The notes beneath the pieces were generated by a model. That model ran no database searches. It saw nothing but the letters and a program-made list of their open reading frames with translations, and had not been told where the DNA came from. From NCBI GenBank assembly GCA_028023455.1, contig JAQFVV010006221.1:8413011-8477010 (forward strand): 64,000 nucleotides of DNA, in the 5' to 3' direction. A program made the translations under genes and the position numbers. This document shows, piece after piece, positions 24,561-34,539 of this stretch (position 1 is the first letter of the stretch; every line of letters starts with the position of its first letter). Origin of the DNA: Epiperipatus broadwayi (taxonomy: Eukaryota > Onychophora > Udeonychophora > Euonychophora > Peripatidae).

Positions 24561-24814
24561 GCACCCTAAAATAATATATATATTGTACTATATTTATCTG
24601 CCATATTAATAGTACGTATACTATTGTTTAGCTCACATTTTAAATTAGGCAAACTTTACAATGCATCTGTAAACTACATCTAGATAATCATATTTTAGAA
24701 TTTATCAATTTGCTTACATATTTAATTGAATGAACCAGTAAGCTTATAATTGGTAAATAAACATGTAGCAGTAATTAAAAAGTGATGTGTATCTTTCTCC
24801 AGAGGGAGTATATG

Positions 24815-24906
24815 TGATGGCAAAATGCCGTGTGACTTTTTAATATAGCATATTAGAAAAAGTCACATCATCTAAAAGCATATTAAAAAGTCACAATTAC
24901 GGCATT
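24815..24906. repeat. short imperfect palindrome
   Basis: ATGGCAAAATGCCGTGTGAC... is mirrored by ...GTCACAATTACGGCATTCTGCCAT, with two further copies of the AAAAAGTCAC motif inside. It could fold as a hairpin of about 40 bp per arm. No family assignment. Confidence 0.6.
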
Positions 24907-25192
24907 CTGCCATCAGAAACATAAACAGCAGGACTAATACATAAGTACTGAAATTTATAAAGACATCATAATGTAGTAAAATAAAACCAGAGAATAAGTT
25001 TGCTTAACTGATGTTTTTTTCGAGGCATCGAAGCCACGTCTGAGATATCTAAAAATTAAATTTACCGTTTTTCATCCTCTACTGAGAAATGTTGCTGACA
25101 TTTTTTTTTACAGTTTTAAATTCATGCGGGGTTCGAACTCAGACTTTCACATGACCCACCTGATCACACACATGTTGAAAAGATAAATAATC

Positions 25193-25236
25193 ACCAATAT
25201 ACGTATTTCATGCTAAACCAGCAATCATCACTTGAT
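25193..25236 (-). ncRNA. hammerhead ribozyme relic (Y3 left arm)
   Basis: Keeps stem II TGCT/AGCA, GAAA and the ATACGTAT stem III. The first core base is changed (GTGATGA for CTGATGA) and stem I has lost one pair. Expected inactive. Confidence 0.72.
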
Positions 25237-25532
25237 CTAGATTACTATCCTCACACATATATATAATCAGTACTCAGCTTTATATTAAGATAGCCAATCT
25301 TTATACTTTAATGGACAGGCTTCAAACTATTCCAACTCACAACTCTTCAGCCTTCCATTTCATTGAAAATCTGATGATGGAATGTTCAAAGCCCTGATTT
25401 TCAATGAAATGGAAGGCTAAAGAGTTGTGAGTTGGAATAGTTTGAAGTCTATCTATTAAAATATAAAAATTGGCTATCTTAATATAAAGCTGAATACTGA
25501 TTATATATATGTGTGTGAGAATAGTAATCTAG

Positions 25533-25576
25533 ACCAACTGATGATTGCTGGTTTAGTATGAAATACATATATTGGT
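25533..25576 (+). ncRNA. type-I hammerhead ribozyme (Y3 right arm), core intact
   Basis: Stem I ACCAA (25533-25537) pairs fully with TTGGT (25572-25576). Core CTGATGA is at 25538-25544. Stem II TGCT/AGTA contains one G-U and a GGTTT loop. GAA is at 25560-25562, stem III (ATA/TAT) encloses two bases, and the predicted cleavage is after A25571. All core positions are as required. Confidence 0.82.
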
Positions 25577-25690
25577 GATTATTTATCTTTTCAACATGTG
25601 TGTGATCAGGTGGGTCAGCAATGTGAGATGGCACTGCGAGTGGTGGGTCGTGTGAAAGTCTGAGCTTGAACCCTGTATATATTACATATA

Positions 25691-26752
25691 TAAATGCAGG
25701 TTTAAGCCTGTACAATGTATTAGTTTTAAATTCATGTATATTTATTTTCTAAGGTTTAAATTTCAAAAAAAATTCAAAAGATATCATGAAAATTGAACAA
25801 TCAGGATTTGAAAGTAACTTAAACCACACAACAATGACTGTCATTGTGTATTTGGAAATCTCAAACTTTGCAAGATTACTTTGAGAAAATATTATAATGG
25901 TCTAAAAACTAGATTTTTTGAAAAGTTTATGATTATTTTTGTATTGTAATTATGTAATAATTATTAGAAATCAAAAATATATATTATTACATATTTATTT
26001 TTAACAGAAATGTTTTATTTTTAAATATATAAGAATACATTCTTCTGAATATTGTTACCATAGAGATTATGGTCATGAGAAATACAACTGTCTAGAATTG
26101 ATGTCACTCCGAACACTGTTATAATATTTAGCGATATTGTAAAAAATTTGAAAATTTTTTAAACTTTTAAAGTATAAATTGATAGATTTAGTAGATATTA
26201 ACATGGTTCATCTAGGAATTTGTTGATAGCATCTAAATCATTAATAACATAATGAATTTTTCAATATTAAGTATCTTGGGATTCTACAATTCATAATTAA
26301 TAATAAAAAATATTTGAAACAAAAAAATATTTTAAAAGAATAATAAAGTAATGAAATGAATACTATATAAATGCATGGGAGTATAATTGGCTTACTAAAA
26401 AGATTGAACACACACTACAAGGAAAAATCTGTATTGTAGTTTAATTCAACCATGTTTTCTTAATTCTGTATTTCGATAATTATAAAATTAAAGTTATTTA
26501 TACAAAAACTTTCAACTACATCTTTAATTAAATCTTAATAACAACTGACATTAAAATTATACAAGTTTTTTATTTCCATTATATTTTTATAACATTTTTT
26601 TGCAAATTTCAATCTGCTGAATATTAAAACTTTAATTTTTTTTTTATATGGTACATTTTGATCATCATCAATTATATAACATTATTTTTACATTGCGTAT
26701 CAAAGGAAATAAAAAAAAAATTAGTTAAATGCCAAATATTTGTAACTCTTAC
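25691..26752. other. intron of the GALNT gene (downstream side)
   Basis: Lies 3' of the GALNT exon on the minus strand. AT-rich; no further exon of that gene could be recognised here. Confidence 0.5.
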
Positions 26753-26917
26753 CTGCAGTACATTCACAATGAGAGTCTAAATATGTGATAACCTTCCCTT
26801 GTGCTGATGCAGCACCCATAAGTCTAGCCCTAATAAGCCCTTCTCTTTTTTTAGCTCGCACAATCTTTACTTTAGGATAATCCTTCATGTACCTTTCCAG
26901 CGGTTCTTTTATATGAT
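26753..26917 (-). CDS. internal exon of a polypeptide N-acetylgalactosaminyltransferase (GALNT)
   Basis: The exon encodes part of the catalytic GT-A domain of a UDP-GalNAc:polypeptide GalNAc-transferase, the Golgi type-II membrane enzyme that starts mucin-type O-glycosylation. It is 165 bp: two bases of a split codon, 54 full codons and one base. A pyrimidine-rich tract then TAG marks the 3' splice site just above 26917, and CAG|gtaagag the 5' splice site just below 26753. The product includes [30 protein letters not shown] and [20 protein letters not shown] and the DxH motif (D-S-H, Mn2+/UDP binding) followed by CEC are family hallmarks. There are no stops and the reading frame is clean, unlike everything around it. 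Neighbouring exons are not recognisable in the window, so introns on both sides must be long. The isoform cannot be assigned from one exon. Confidence 0.95.
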
Positions 26918-27201
26918 CTACAAAAAAATATATATACTAAATATAGAATATTCTACATATCTAAAGAGATATAATATATATCTTTAATAAATATTGAAAA
27001 TATAAGCAAATGATAATATTATGCAAAGTTCTAAACAAAAATGTAATAAAATGAATATAATTCAAAATTAAGCATCAAATGATATCTTGTCTGCATTTAG
27101 AACATGATTTGAGAGAGACCATCATTATCACAATGGAAAATATAAGATGAAGTAAATAAAAAAAAAATGAATTTAAGAAAGAGAACAGTAAAATGTTTAT
27201 T

Positions 27202-27320
27202 ATTATTATTTTTTTCCATATGTCACAACATTGACTGGGAGGCGAACCCCAACAATCATCTACAAACAACTGTTTGCTTGCAAGACGGCTGCGCTGACCT
27301 CTCGGCTAACAACGCTTGAC
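27202..27320 (-). mobile_element. compact SINE, family B, perfect 13-bp TSD
   Basis: A 119-bp SINE between exact duplications TAAAATGTTTATT (27189-27201 and 27321-27333). On the minus strand: GCGTTGTTAGCCGAGAGGTC start with A box, CTTGCAAGCAAACAG extended arm, GGTTCGCCTCCCAG B box, then TGTGACATATGGAAAAAAA. The body resembles a tRNA with a long variable arm. Confidence 0.9.
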
Positions 27321-28575
27321 TAAAATGTTTATTTTGATACATAATATTTTTTTTTTACAAACATATTCATAATCTGGTATCCTCAGTCTCTGGATTTTTT
27401 TTGGATTAGCAATTTTTTTCCGATTAAATGAACATGATGTAATAGTTAAGAATATACCCCCCCCCTCCCATTATAAGCCTCCTGGGTTTTAAAACACTTT
27501 GTATCTTTTGTAAAAAAAACATAATTAGATCTGCTAATTTACATATGCTTTTTTTAATTTTTAAATCTTAAGATGTATTTCTTTTTTTAATTTTTAAATC
27601 TTAAGATGTATTTATTTATTAACATACTCATTATTGTCATCATCATTATCAACCATTCTCAGTCCACTACAAAATGAAGATCTTTCCAAATGTAATCCAC
27701 TTTCCTCAATTCATAAACTCTCTTCTTCACAATATATCAAAAAACTTCTTTATTTCATCCATCCATCTCACATGCGGTCTCTTTCTTGGACTTTTACAAT
27801 CTCTTAGAATCCAGTTTAAGACTTCAACTGTCCATCTATTATCATCTCTTTTAGCAATATATTCAGCATAGCTTCATTTCAGTCTCTTAATTTTTCAATG
27901 GTATCAATGATAGCTGTTTGTTTTCTCACTTAAGCATTTGTCTTTCAATTCCTTATTATTAGTTCCGATATATATCTCTTTATACTTTGCTGAGTGGTTT
28001 GAAGTCTTTGTAGTGTTCATTTATTAAGAGTTCACATTGAAGTAAGAAACAGTAAAACATATCTATTAAAAATTTTCTTTTTAAACACACAGGCAAACTT
28101 TTTATTATTAAAATATTTCTATCAAAGCCACTCCATCCAAGTTTAATTCGATGATTATTTTCCTCCATTATGTTTCAATCTACATTAATAATGTGACTAA
28201 GATATTTGTAGTTGGTAACTTCTTCTAATTCATCATTATTAATCTTTAGTATATACGTCTGAACAAATTCTTTGAATATTATTTTAATCTGTTTGGCATT
28301 TCTGTTTAGTCCTATTGTTTTTACTTTCATCTGATAACTTTTGCAACATTTCCTGAAACTTTGAAATATTATTTGCAAAACAACCACATCATCTATAAAA
28401 TCTAGATGACTTAAATAATCTTCATGTATTTTTATTCCCTTAGCTTCCTATATTAATTAACAAAATATTTATTGTACAACTGCTGCAAAAAGTTTTGGAG
28501 ATATGGAATCAGCATGTCATACATTCTTATCAATGTTAAACTTCTTAGTATCACTATGTAATCTCCTCTTCCTTG

Positions 28576-29084
28576 TTGTATTTTTATATTGGACTATTTC
28601 CATCATTTAATATGTGTGTTGAATGTCTTTAAAAAAGTTTAATTTTTTTTAAATATTCCAAATACATTCAACTGTTAGTAATATCACAGCAAACAGGTTA
28701 GTATATGCACCAACTTTTAGTAATATCACAGCAAACAGATTAGTATATGCACCAACTATTAGTAATAATACATTCAACTGTTAGTAATATCACAGCAAAC
28801 AGGTTAGTATATGCACCAACTTTTAGTAATATCACAGCAAACAGATTAGTATATGCACCAACTATTAGTAATATCACAGCAAACAGGTTAGTATATGCAC
28901 TGTGATATTACTAACAGTTGGTGCATATACTAACCTGTTTGCTGTGATATTACTAACAGCTGGTGCATATAGTAATCTGTTTGCTGTGATATTACTAACA
29001 GACATTCAACACACATTAGATGATGGAAGTAGTTCAATATAAAAATAAGCTAGAACACCATCATCACAAACCTTCAGGAAAACA
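28576..29084. mobile_element. foldback element V2 inserted in LINE B, 13-bp TSD
   Basis: Begins TTGTATTTTTATATTGGAC and ends AACCTTCAGGAAAACA, the same ends as V1. Flanks read CTCCTCTTCCTTG (28563-28575) and CTCCTCCTCCTTG (29085-29097), a 13-bp duplication with one mismatch that splits the LINE reading frame. The outer arms are inverted copies (ACTATTTCCATCATTTAATR...). The middle is a tandem array of a 42-bp unit (TTAGTAATATCACAGCAAAC...) running forward at about 28676-28898 and reversed at about 28900-29000. Confidence 0.85.
28676..29000. repeat. 42-bp tandem repeat, inverted half-way
   Basis: About five direct copies, alternating two variants (AACAGGTTAG and AACAGATTAG), with a partial unit after the second. 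After about 28898 the array turns round and continues as reverse-complement copies. The alternation suggests an 84-bp higher-order unit. Confidence 0.8.
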
Positions 29085-29480
29085 CTCCTCCTCCTTGTGT
29101 TTCATTAAATAGTCTTCAAAATATGACAATATCTCGAGTCTATAACTTGATGTTTTAATCACTGTGAAAATATTTATAGAGTCATATCTTTTTATAATAA
29201 ACAAATCCAAAGTATAATAACTCACATTCATTGCCCTTTCTATAATTTCTTTCAATATTTGGATATGATGCATTGTACTGAAATCACTTTTAAATTCAGC
29301 TTGTTCTATTGGTTGGTTTGAATCTAAAGTTCAATGTAAACAAATTTTGATAATCCTGATAAACATTTTGTATAGAACTCATAGAAGACTGATACGTCTG
29401 TAATTTCAAATATCTTCTTTATCATATCAGTCATACTACTGCATTTTTCTGAATACCTACTATATCTTTATCATTTAATC

Positions 29481-30630
29481 ATTTGGTATGTGATTTACCA
29501 ACAATTTTTCTTTTTTTTTTCATCTGCTTCTTTAAAAATATCAACAATAATTATATCATTTTCACAAGCTTTTCCCTTCTTCAAGGATTTAATTGTTCAC
29601 CTCACATTGTTTTTTAAAATGCTGGGCAATTCAGAAAATGTAATGGTAAAGAATATTTTCTTCTTATTTATTAATATTCACATGAATGTTCTGGACATTT
29701 ATACAGAAAAGGTAGTCGATGTATTTTAAATTTAGCTTTTATTCATGCTGAGCAAGCTTTCGGTAGATAACATATCATAATCATAGCATTTTCATCTCTT
29801 TATTTATATAATTGTTTATATAACTCTTCTACATATTACATGACGTCATCTCACTTTTCAGTAATATTTATATTTTTCCTTTTTATTACTGTAATAATGA
29901 TTTACTTTCAACTAACTGTCTGCACTTTATAAAATAAATATTATTTACATACGTTACTGCAATTTATAGCATCTAAAAACTACTGTATAATAAATCATAG
30001 GATTTCATGCTGTATGTTTGTAATTTAGACTCAATGAGTTAAATGTGAAAATATTTAAAGCTTACTGCTTTCAAACCTAAATGCTTCAGACTGGCTTAGA
30101 TATATAGAAAGACAAGTAAAGAAGAGGGTGGACCGCCCTTTTCTTGTAAAATTCTCTGTCTTGTGTTTAAGGTTTGTTCATTATTCAGATAGACATTATA
30201 ACATCTGATTGGCTGTCAGATAAGTATTATAATAAGCATGAAAGGTTTGCAGGCTTTCAATTTAATTTATAAGGGGAAAACCTGGAAAGATTGACTTAAG
30301 CAAAAAAAAAAAAAAATTAAAAAAATGCGATGAATTACATTCTTTAAGAGAATTGTATTGATTTGGAAAAAATAACTATAAAATCAAATGACATCTTTGA
30401 ACTTAGAAAGTGGGGAGGGAAATGTAATGAAAGTAAATACAATTTGTTACATTTTCATTTACCATTGTCAAACTCCCTCCACTCACAACTTTGACGCCAT
30501 CTATTTCAGATAAATACACTAATGATTATTACTAATCATTTTCGAAACTAGAGATTATCTCTAGCACAGATATAAACTTTAAACCTCAGTTAAAGATTAA
30601 TATATCTAATTTTTTAAATTTACACACATG
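29481..30630. other. non-coding DNA
   Basis: No supported gene. Short frames here show no family motifs. Confidence 0.55.
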
Positions 30631-30749
30631 GAGCTATTCACCTTTCTCTATCCCGTATGTAAGATCTTTATAGATATAATAAACACCTCCATACTTCCCT
30701 ATTCTTTTTAAATTCATATAAATAAAGATATAATAAAAGACAAATAACC

Positions 30750-30791
30750 TCCAAGATGTATTTCGTGCTGAACCATCACTCATCAGTTGGT
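30750..30791 (-). ncRNA. type-I hammerhead ribozyme (Z1 left arm), core intact, C at cleavage site
   Basis: CTGATGA (30786-30780) and GAAA (30764-30761) are intact. Stem I pairs CCAA with TTGG. Stem II GTG/CAC is extended across one A-G mismatch to a GGTTC loop. Stem III is two pairs (AT/AT) and the cleavage triplet is ATC, with the usual C. This is one of the best-preserved copies. Confidence 0.8.
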
Positions 30792-30877
30792 CCAGGTTAC
30801 TATCTCTCATATATACCTGTATTATATGCAAAGTATACTTTGCATATAATAGAGATATATATGAGATAATGACCTGA

Positions 30878-30919
30878 GCCAACTGATGAGTACTGGTTCA
30901 GCACAAAATGCATCTTGGG
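30878..30919 (+). ncRNA. hammerhead ribozyme (Z1 right arm), one core substitution
   Basis: CTGATGA at 30883-30889 and a CCAA/TTGG stem I are intact, the loop is GGTTC and the cleavage triplet is ATC. GAAA reads AAAA (G12 to A). Stem II has one mismatch. Confidence 0.75.
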
Positions 30920-31076
30920 AGTCATTTGTTTTTTATTACATTTTTATTTATATGAATTTAAAAAGAATGGGGAAGTACGAGGTGTTTATTATATCTATAA
31001 ATACAATTTGTATATTTTACTTCAAATATTTTATAACAAAATTTTTTATATATACACAAACATATAACTTGAAGTT

Positions 31077-31113
31077 TTGACTGAATTGTAGTCTTCTTCA
31101 GAACTATGATATA
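31077..31113 (-). ncRNA. hammerhead-like relic
   Basis: On the minus strand: CTGAAGA (fits CUGANGA), stem II GACT/AGTC, then AAAA for GAAA, and ACT/AGT as possible stem III. Stem I does not pair convincingly. Probably the trace of another PLE-type insertion. Confidence 0.45.
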
Positions 31114-31519
31114 ATGATAAAATTAAATTCTGTTTTAAATGGAACATTAAAAATGACAAACTGTAAGAAAACTGAAATTTCATTTGAAAAGTTAAGTAAG
31201 ATAGTAAGAGATGCCTTTTTGCTGACTTAATAGTTTCATTCAATTTAAGAATTAGTCTAAAAAAAATATGACTTGATTTCATCACTAAATCATTCCACCA
31301 AATAATTCAGGTCTATGTGTATTTACTGCTGTATATTAATATGAAATATAAAGTTTTCCCTTTTAACAAAAAAGTTACTTTATTTTTAAATTGGGTAATT
31401 CTCTAAAATATTTTTTTCAGAGAATTGGAATTTTTCTTGATATTTTATGTATAACTGATGATTATATATACAATAAAAATTTATGAAAAGTATATTTAAT
31501 AAGGTGTTACTGACATTAT

Positions 31520-31790
31520 TGAAAGAAGATACAGAAATGGGGTTGGGTTGGACATATTGCTAAAAGTGATGATAATAGATGGACATTTGAAATCTTAAAT
31601 TGTAATCCAAAAGATTCTAAAAGATAGAAAGATATCAACATATGAGATGAATGGCTGAAATAAGAAAGTATGTTGAAATGATATGAAGAAGAGAGAATAG
31701 AGATTGGAGCAGATGGACTGAATTTGGATAGACCTTCATTCTGCAGTAGATTTGTAAGGGTTGAAAATGATCATGATATTTAATAAATTA
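31520..31790 (+). pseudogene. LINE family B 3' fragment
   Basis: Encodes GWVGHIAKSDDNRWTFEILN, a stop-broken stretch, then a DEW-like piece and ADGLNLDRPSF, matching the extreme C-terminus of the family-B RT (compare DDNRWTVEVLDW at 27.8 kb). Confidence 0.75.
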
Positions 31791-32055
31791 ATTGAAAATG
31801 GGGTATGGATCATTGAAAAAAATATATAAAAATATTATGTAAAGGAACTATAATTATTTTAAGTGGAAATGATTAATAAGACTGAAAATAGAAACCTTTT
31901 AAGAATGTAGTGCTACTAATATATCAGATTAATATTCTGTATTTAAGAATTAATTATTTATTGAACATTTTTAAGAGAAAACAAATTTGATGAATCAGAT
32001 AATTTGTTAGAAAGCTAATTTAGGCAAATATTAATGAAAACAGTTCTGTAGTTTT

Positions 32056-32167
32056 TTTTTTTTTTTACATATATCATAGCATCGGCCGGGACGCGAGCCC
32101 ACACCCGTCTGCAACCAACTATTTGCTTGCAAGGCGGGTGCGATGACCTCTCGGCTAACAACGCTTG
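32056..32167 (-). mobile_element. compact SINE, family B, 16-bp TSD
   Basis: A 112-bp SINE. The right duplication ACAGTTCTGTAGTTTT (32168-32183) equals 32040-32055 on the left, where it merges into the poly-T. On the minus strand: GCGTTGTTAGCCGAGAGGTC A-box region, CTTGCAAGCAAATAGT arm, GGGCTCGCGTCCCGG B box, then ATGCTATGATATATG and A run. Confidence 0.9.
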
Positions 32168-32857
32168 ACAGTTCTGTAGTTTTAAAAGAAAAATAAATAA
32201 AAAGAATGCTTTATATTTTGAAAAAATATATGTGTGCGTTCTATTTTCATTATTTTTATTTACGAAAGTTATTTTATGTGATAAAATATTAGTGATTGCA
32301 ATAATAATATTAAAACGACGACATATAATTGAACTTTCTTTGACCTTAAGCATTTTAATCTAATTAAAACAAATTTATTTAATAACTTCAGTGATTAGAA
32401 AACAAAAAGAAAGAAAGAAAACATTCTTACATTAAAACAAATTAATATTGCTTATATTGAAATTAAAAAAATTTGTATCGCATATAAATGACATTTGTTT
32501 AAAAAGAACTAAGACATGCTAATTTATCTGCTGACAAATTGTTCATTTATGGACAGCAATTGTAGAAAATGAAAACAACTTTTTCAGTCCTATATGACAG
32601 TCTTAACAAATTTACATATTTATAAAAATAAATAGTATTCTTTGAAATTTCAAAATTCTAATATTGATAAGGTATATTTTTGAACGACTAGATAAAAATA
32701 CAATATTATAAGAAAAAAAAATACTTTCCAATATCAGAACACGTAAAAATAATAGTTTGATCTAAAACTTGAAATTTAACATTGTTATGTTTTGCCATTA
32801 AAAAATAAAACTAAGAATACAATTTAGTTATTTTCTGAACCAAAATTGATGTAAGAA

Positions 32858-32972
32858 GTCAAGGCGTTGTTAGCCGAGAGGTCATCGCACCCGCCTTGCA
32901 AGCAAGTAGTTGGTTGCGGACGGCTGTGGGTTCGCGTCCCGGCCGATGCTATGACATATGAAAAAAAAAATG
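32858..32972 (+). mobile_element. compact SINE, family B, 10-bp TSD
   Basis: Plus-strand copy with a GATGTAAGAA duplication at 32848-32857 and 32973-32982. The body is close to the 32.06-kb copy and retains a strong GGGTTCGCGTCCCGG B box and the ATGCTATGACATATG tail plus about ten A's. The two copies lie 0.7 kb apart in opposite orientation. Confidence 0.9.
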
Positions 32973-33304
32973 GATGTAAGAAAAGAAAATGCAATATGTT
33001 GTACCAAAAAAAAGGAATTGTTTGTTTGCAGTTTTAATTAAATAGAATAATTATCTATCTATCTTCATAATATCATTAGTTTTTTATATGTTGAAAAAAA
33101 AAACTGTTATTTACAAACTTTTTTTTTTTACTTTAAATTTGCTTTTTTCTACGATAAAATTTTATCGTAAATTTGCTTTTTAAGTTGAAAGGTCTAACAT
33201 CCATCACAATAATTATAATTAAATTAGAAAAATAAAAATCTAAATTCTGCTTCCGAATATTTCTGCGATGATAAAAGCACGCCAAAAAAAAGTATACTAT
33301 TTTT

Positions 33305-33470
33305 AATATATAGGGCATATGAGCACAGACATGAAATACATATATTGATGATTATTTATCTTTTCGACATATATGTGTTCAAGTGTATCAGTGTTATGAG
33401 ATAGAGTGGAAAATGGTGGATTGTGTGAAAGTCTGTGCTCATATACCCTGTATATCACATATATTGATAC
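33305..33470. mobile_element. internally deleted hammerhead element Y4
   Basis: The Y terminus ATATAGGGCATATGAGCACAGAC is joined directly to ATGAAATACATATATTG, the 3' half of the hammerhead (GAAA, stem III, part of stem I), then continues to the other Y terminus (GTCTGTGCTCATATACCC). The CTGATGA half is missing. The short inverted ends make it a deleted version of Y2. Confidence 0.75.
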
Positions 33471-33474
33471 AGGT

Positions 33475-34535
33475 ATATAATAAGCCTTTATTTCAGTTAT
33501 ACTATTTTTAATATTTAATTACATTGTAATTTAAAAGATTTTCTGATCACTATGATAAAAAGTTTATCTATTATTAATTTACAAATTTATTTTTCTTTTA
33601 TTTCTTTAAAAAATTATATTATAATGAGAATAGAAAGAAAGTTTTATTATGTTTGGAGATATTCCAAGAAAGAGATGGAAAAAAAAAGTGAAATGAAATA
33701 AAATGAGTAATCGCGTAAACAGTGTTAAAAATAAGCTAAGACTAAGCTAAAGCGAGTAAAAAAATGGATATATAAAATTAAATGGATGAATAAATATCTG
33801 TGGTTGAAATCTCAAGTGAATAAATAAAGTTGAAGGTAAGCATTGATAACTAAATATCCTGAATAAAATAAGTAGTGCAAATGTTAAGTTTATTAATTTA
33901 CCGTTTGGGACTGTATATTTTTTATATCCGTTATATTCTTATCATTATTTATTTAATTTCTAAAATTATATATGTAATAAAAAATTATAAGTGCAATGAA
34001 ACTTGGAATGGAATTCAGTAGTTTACTATACAAAAATGAATAAAAGAAATTCTATCTGAATATGTCATGAAGTGAATAAAATGAAAAACCTATAGTTTTC
34101 TACTTTTTTAACCAAATGAATAATTATTTTTATGCTGAGGGCATGATTGAGTCTCTGAGATAGGTTATACTTAATTAAGAGCTAACAGTGTTTGCAAATA
34201 AAGATTTTAATTTAGTTTCAATAATAATTTATTATTTCTAATGTATACATTGATATCAAACCACATATACTAGGTTTACATTGTTGTTTTAACTATCTTG
34301 TTATTTCCATTTGGAGTTCTGTTGAGTCTATGTTGCGTTCGAAGTGCAAGATGGTGTGAACATTAAATCCTTCACATATTTGTTAGCTATTTGCTTCCCC
34401 CCTCCCCCTTTTTATTGTTGTTAGTTTGGCATATTATATAATGTCTAGGTGTTCTCAAACACTTTTGATGATGTCAGGAATTGATGTCTCTTCTGGATTT
34501 TTGTTTTAGAAAAAACCTGTGTTATAAGAGATTGT
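33475..34535. other. AT-rich non-coding DNA
   Basis: Nothing supported; random short frames only. Confidence 0.55.
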
Positions 34536-34539
34536 GGGT

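Larger units (their letters stand above)
25125..25690. mobile_element. inverted dimer of hammerhead element Y3
   Basis: Two Y copies face each other. The left arm (about 25125-25395) and right arm (about 25400-25690) are reverse complements through GACTTTCACATGACCCACC, the hammerhead region and the AACTCTTCAGCC segment. The junction lies near 25390-25400. The left copy starts in a GGGGTTCGAACTCAGAC string and the right ends GTCTGAGCTTGAACCCTG. Each arm carries one hammerhead, so transcription of either strand would place one ribozyme in sense. Confidence 0.82.
27640..29480 (-). pseudogene. LINE family B (RTE/CFDP2-like) reverse transcriptase, degenerate, split by V2
   Basis: Minus-strand RT in order from high to low coordinates. 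29064-29330 contains a HHIQILKEIIERA piece (the usual 'DHIHxLxQIIEK' region) and an FDSI-like palm motif, here YDSI. The V2 foldback (28576-29084) interrupts. 28388-28540 has SPKLFAA and YLSHLDFIDDVVV, where the catalytic FADD is FIDD. 28175-28387 ends in NYKYLSHIINVD (normal: YxYLGxxI). 27980-28168 carries HRIKLGWSGFDRN, and 27674-27871 the DDNRWTVEVLDWI and RPHVRWMDEIKKF C-terminus typical of this family. Frames are broken throughout. Confidence 0.85.
30640..31000. mobile_element. inverted dimer of hammerhead element Z1
   Basis: Two Z copies face each other about a centre near 30835 (GCAAAGTATACTTTGC, itself a perfect palindrome). Left and right arms mirror through CATACTTCCC/GGGGAAGTAC-type outer ends and the hammerhead regions. 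The two open frames here (30634-30882 minus, 30886-31080 plus) encode the same FVFYYIFIYMNLKRIGKYG stretch simply because they read the two arms; they are not genes. Confidence 0.82.

Noticed and set aside
28676-29000. CRISPR-like array from the 42-bp repeats
   Set aside because: Units are contiguous with no unique spacers, the array reverses on itself, and the host is a eukaryote.
30634-31080. Two opposite frames encoding the same FVFYYIFIYMNLKR stretch
   Set aside because: They read the two arms of an inverted repeat carrying hammerheads; there is no independent evidence of a protein.
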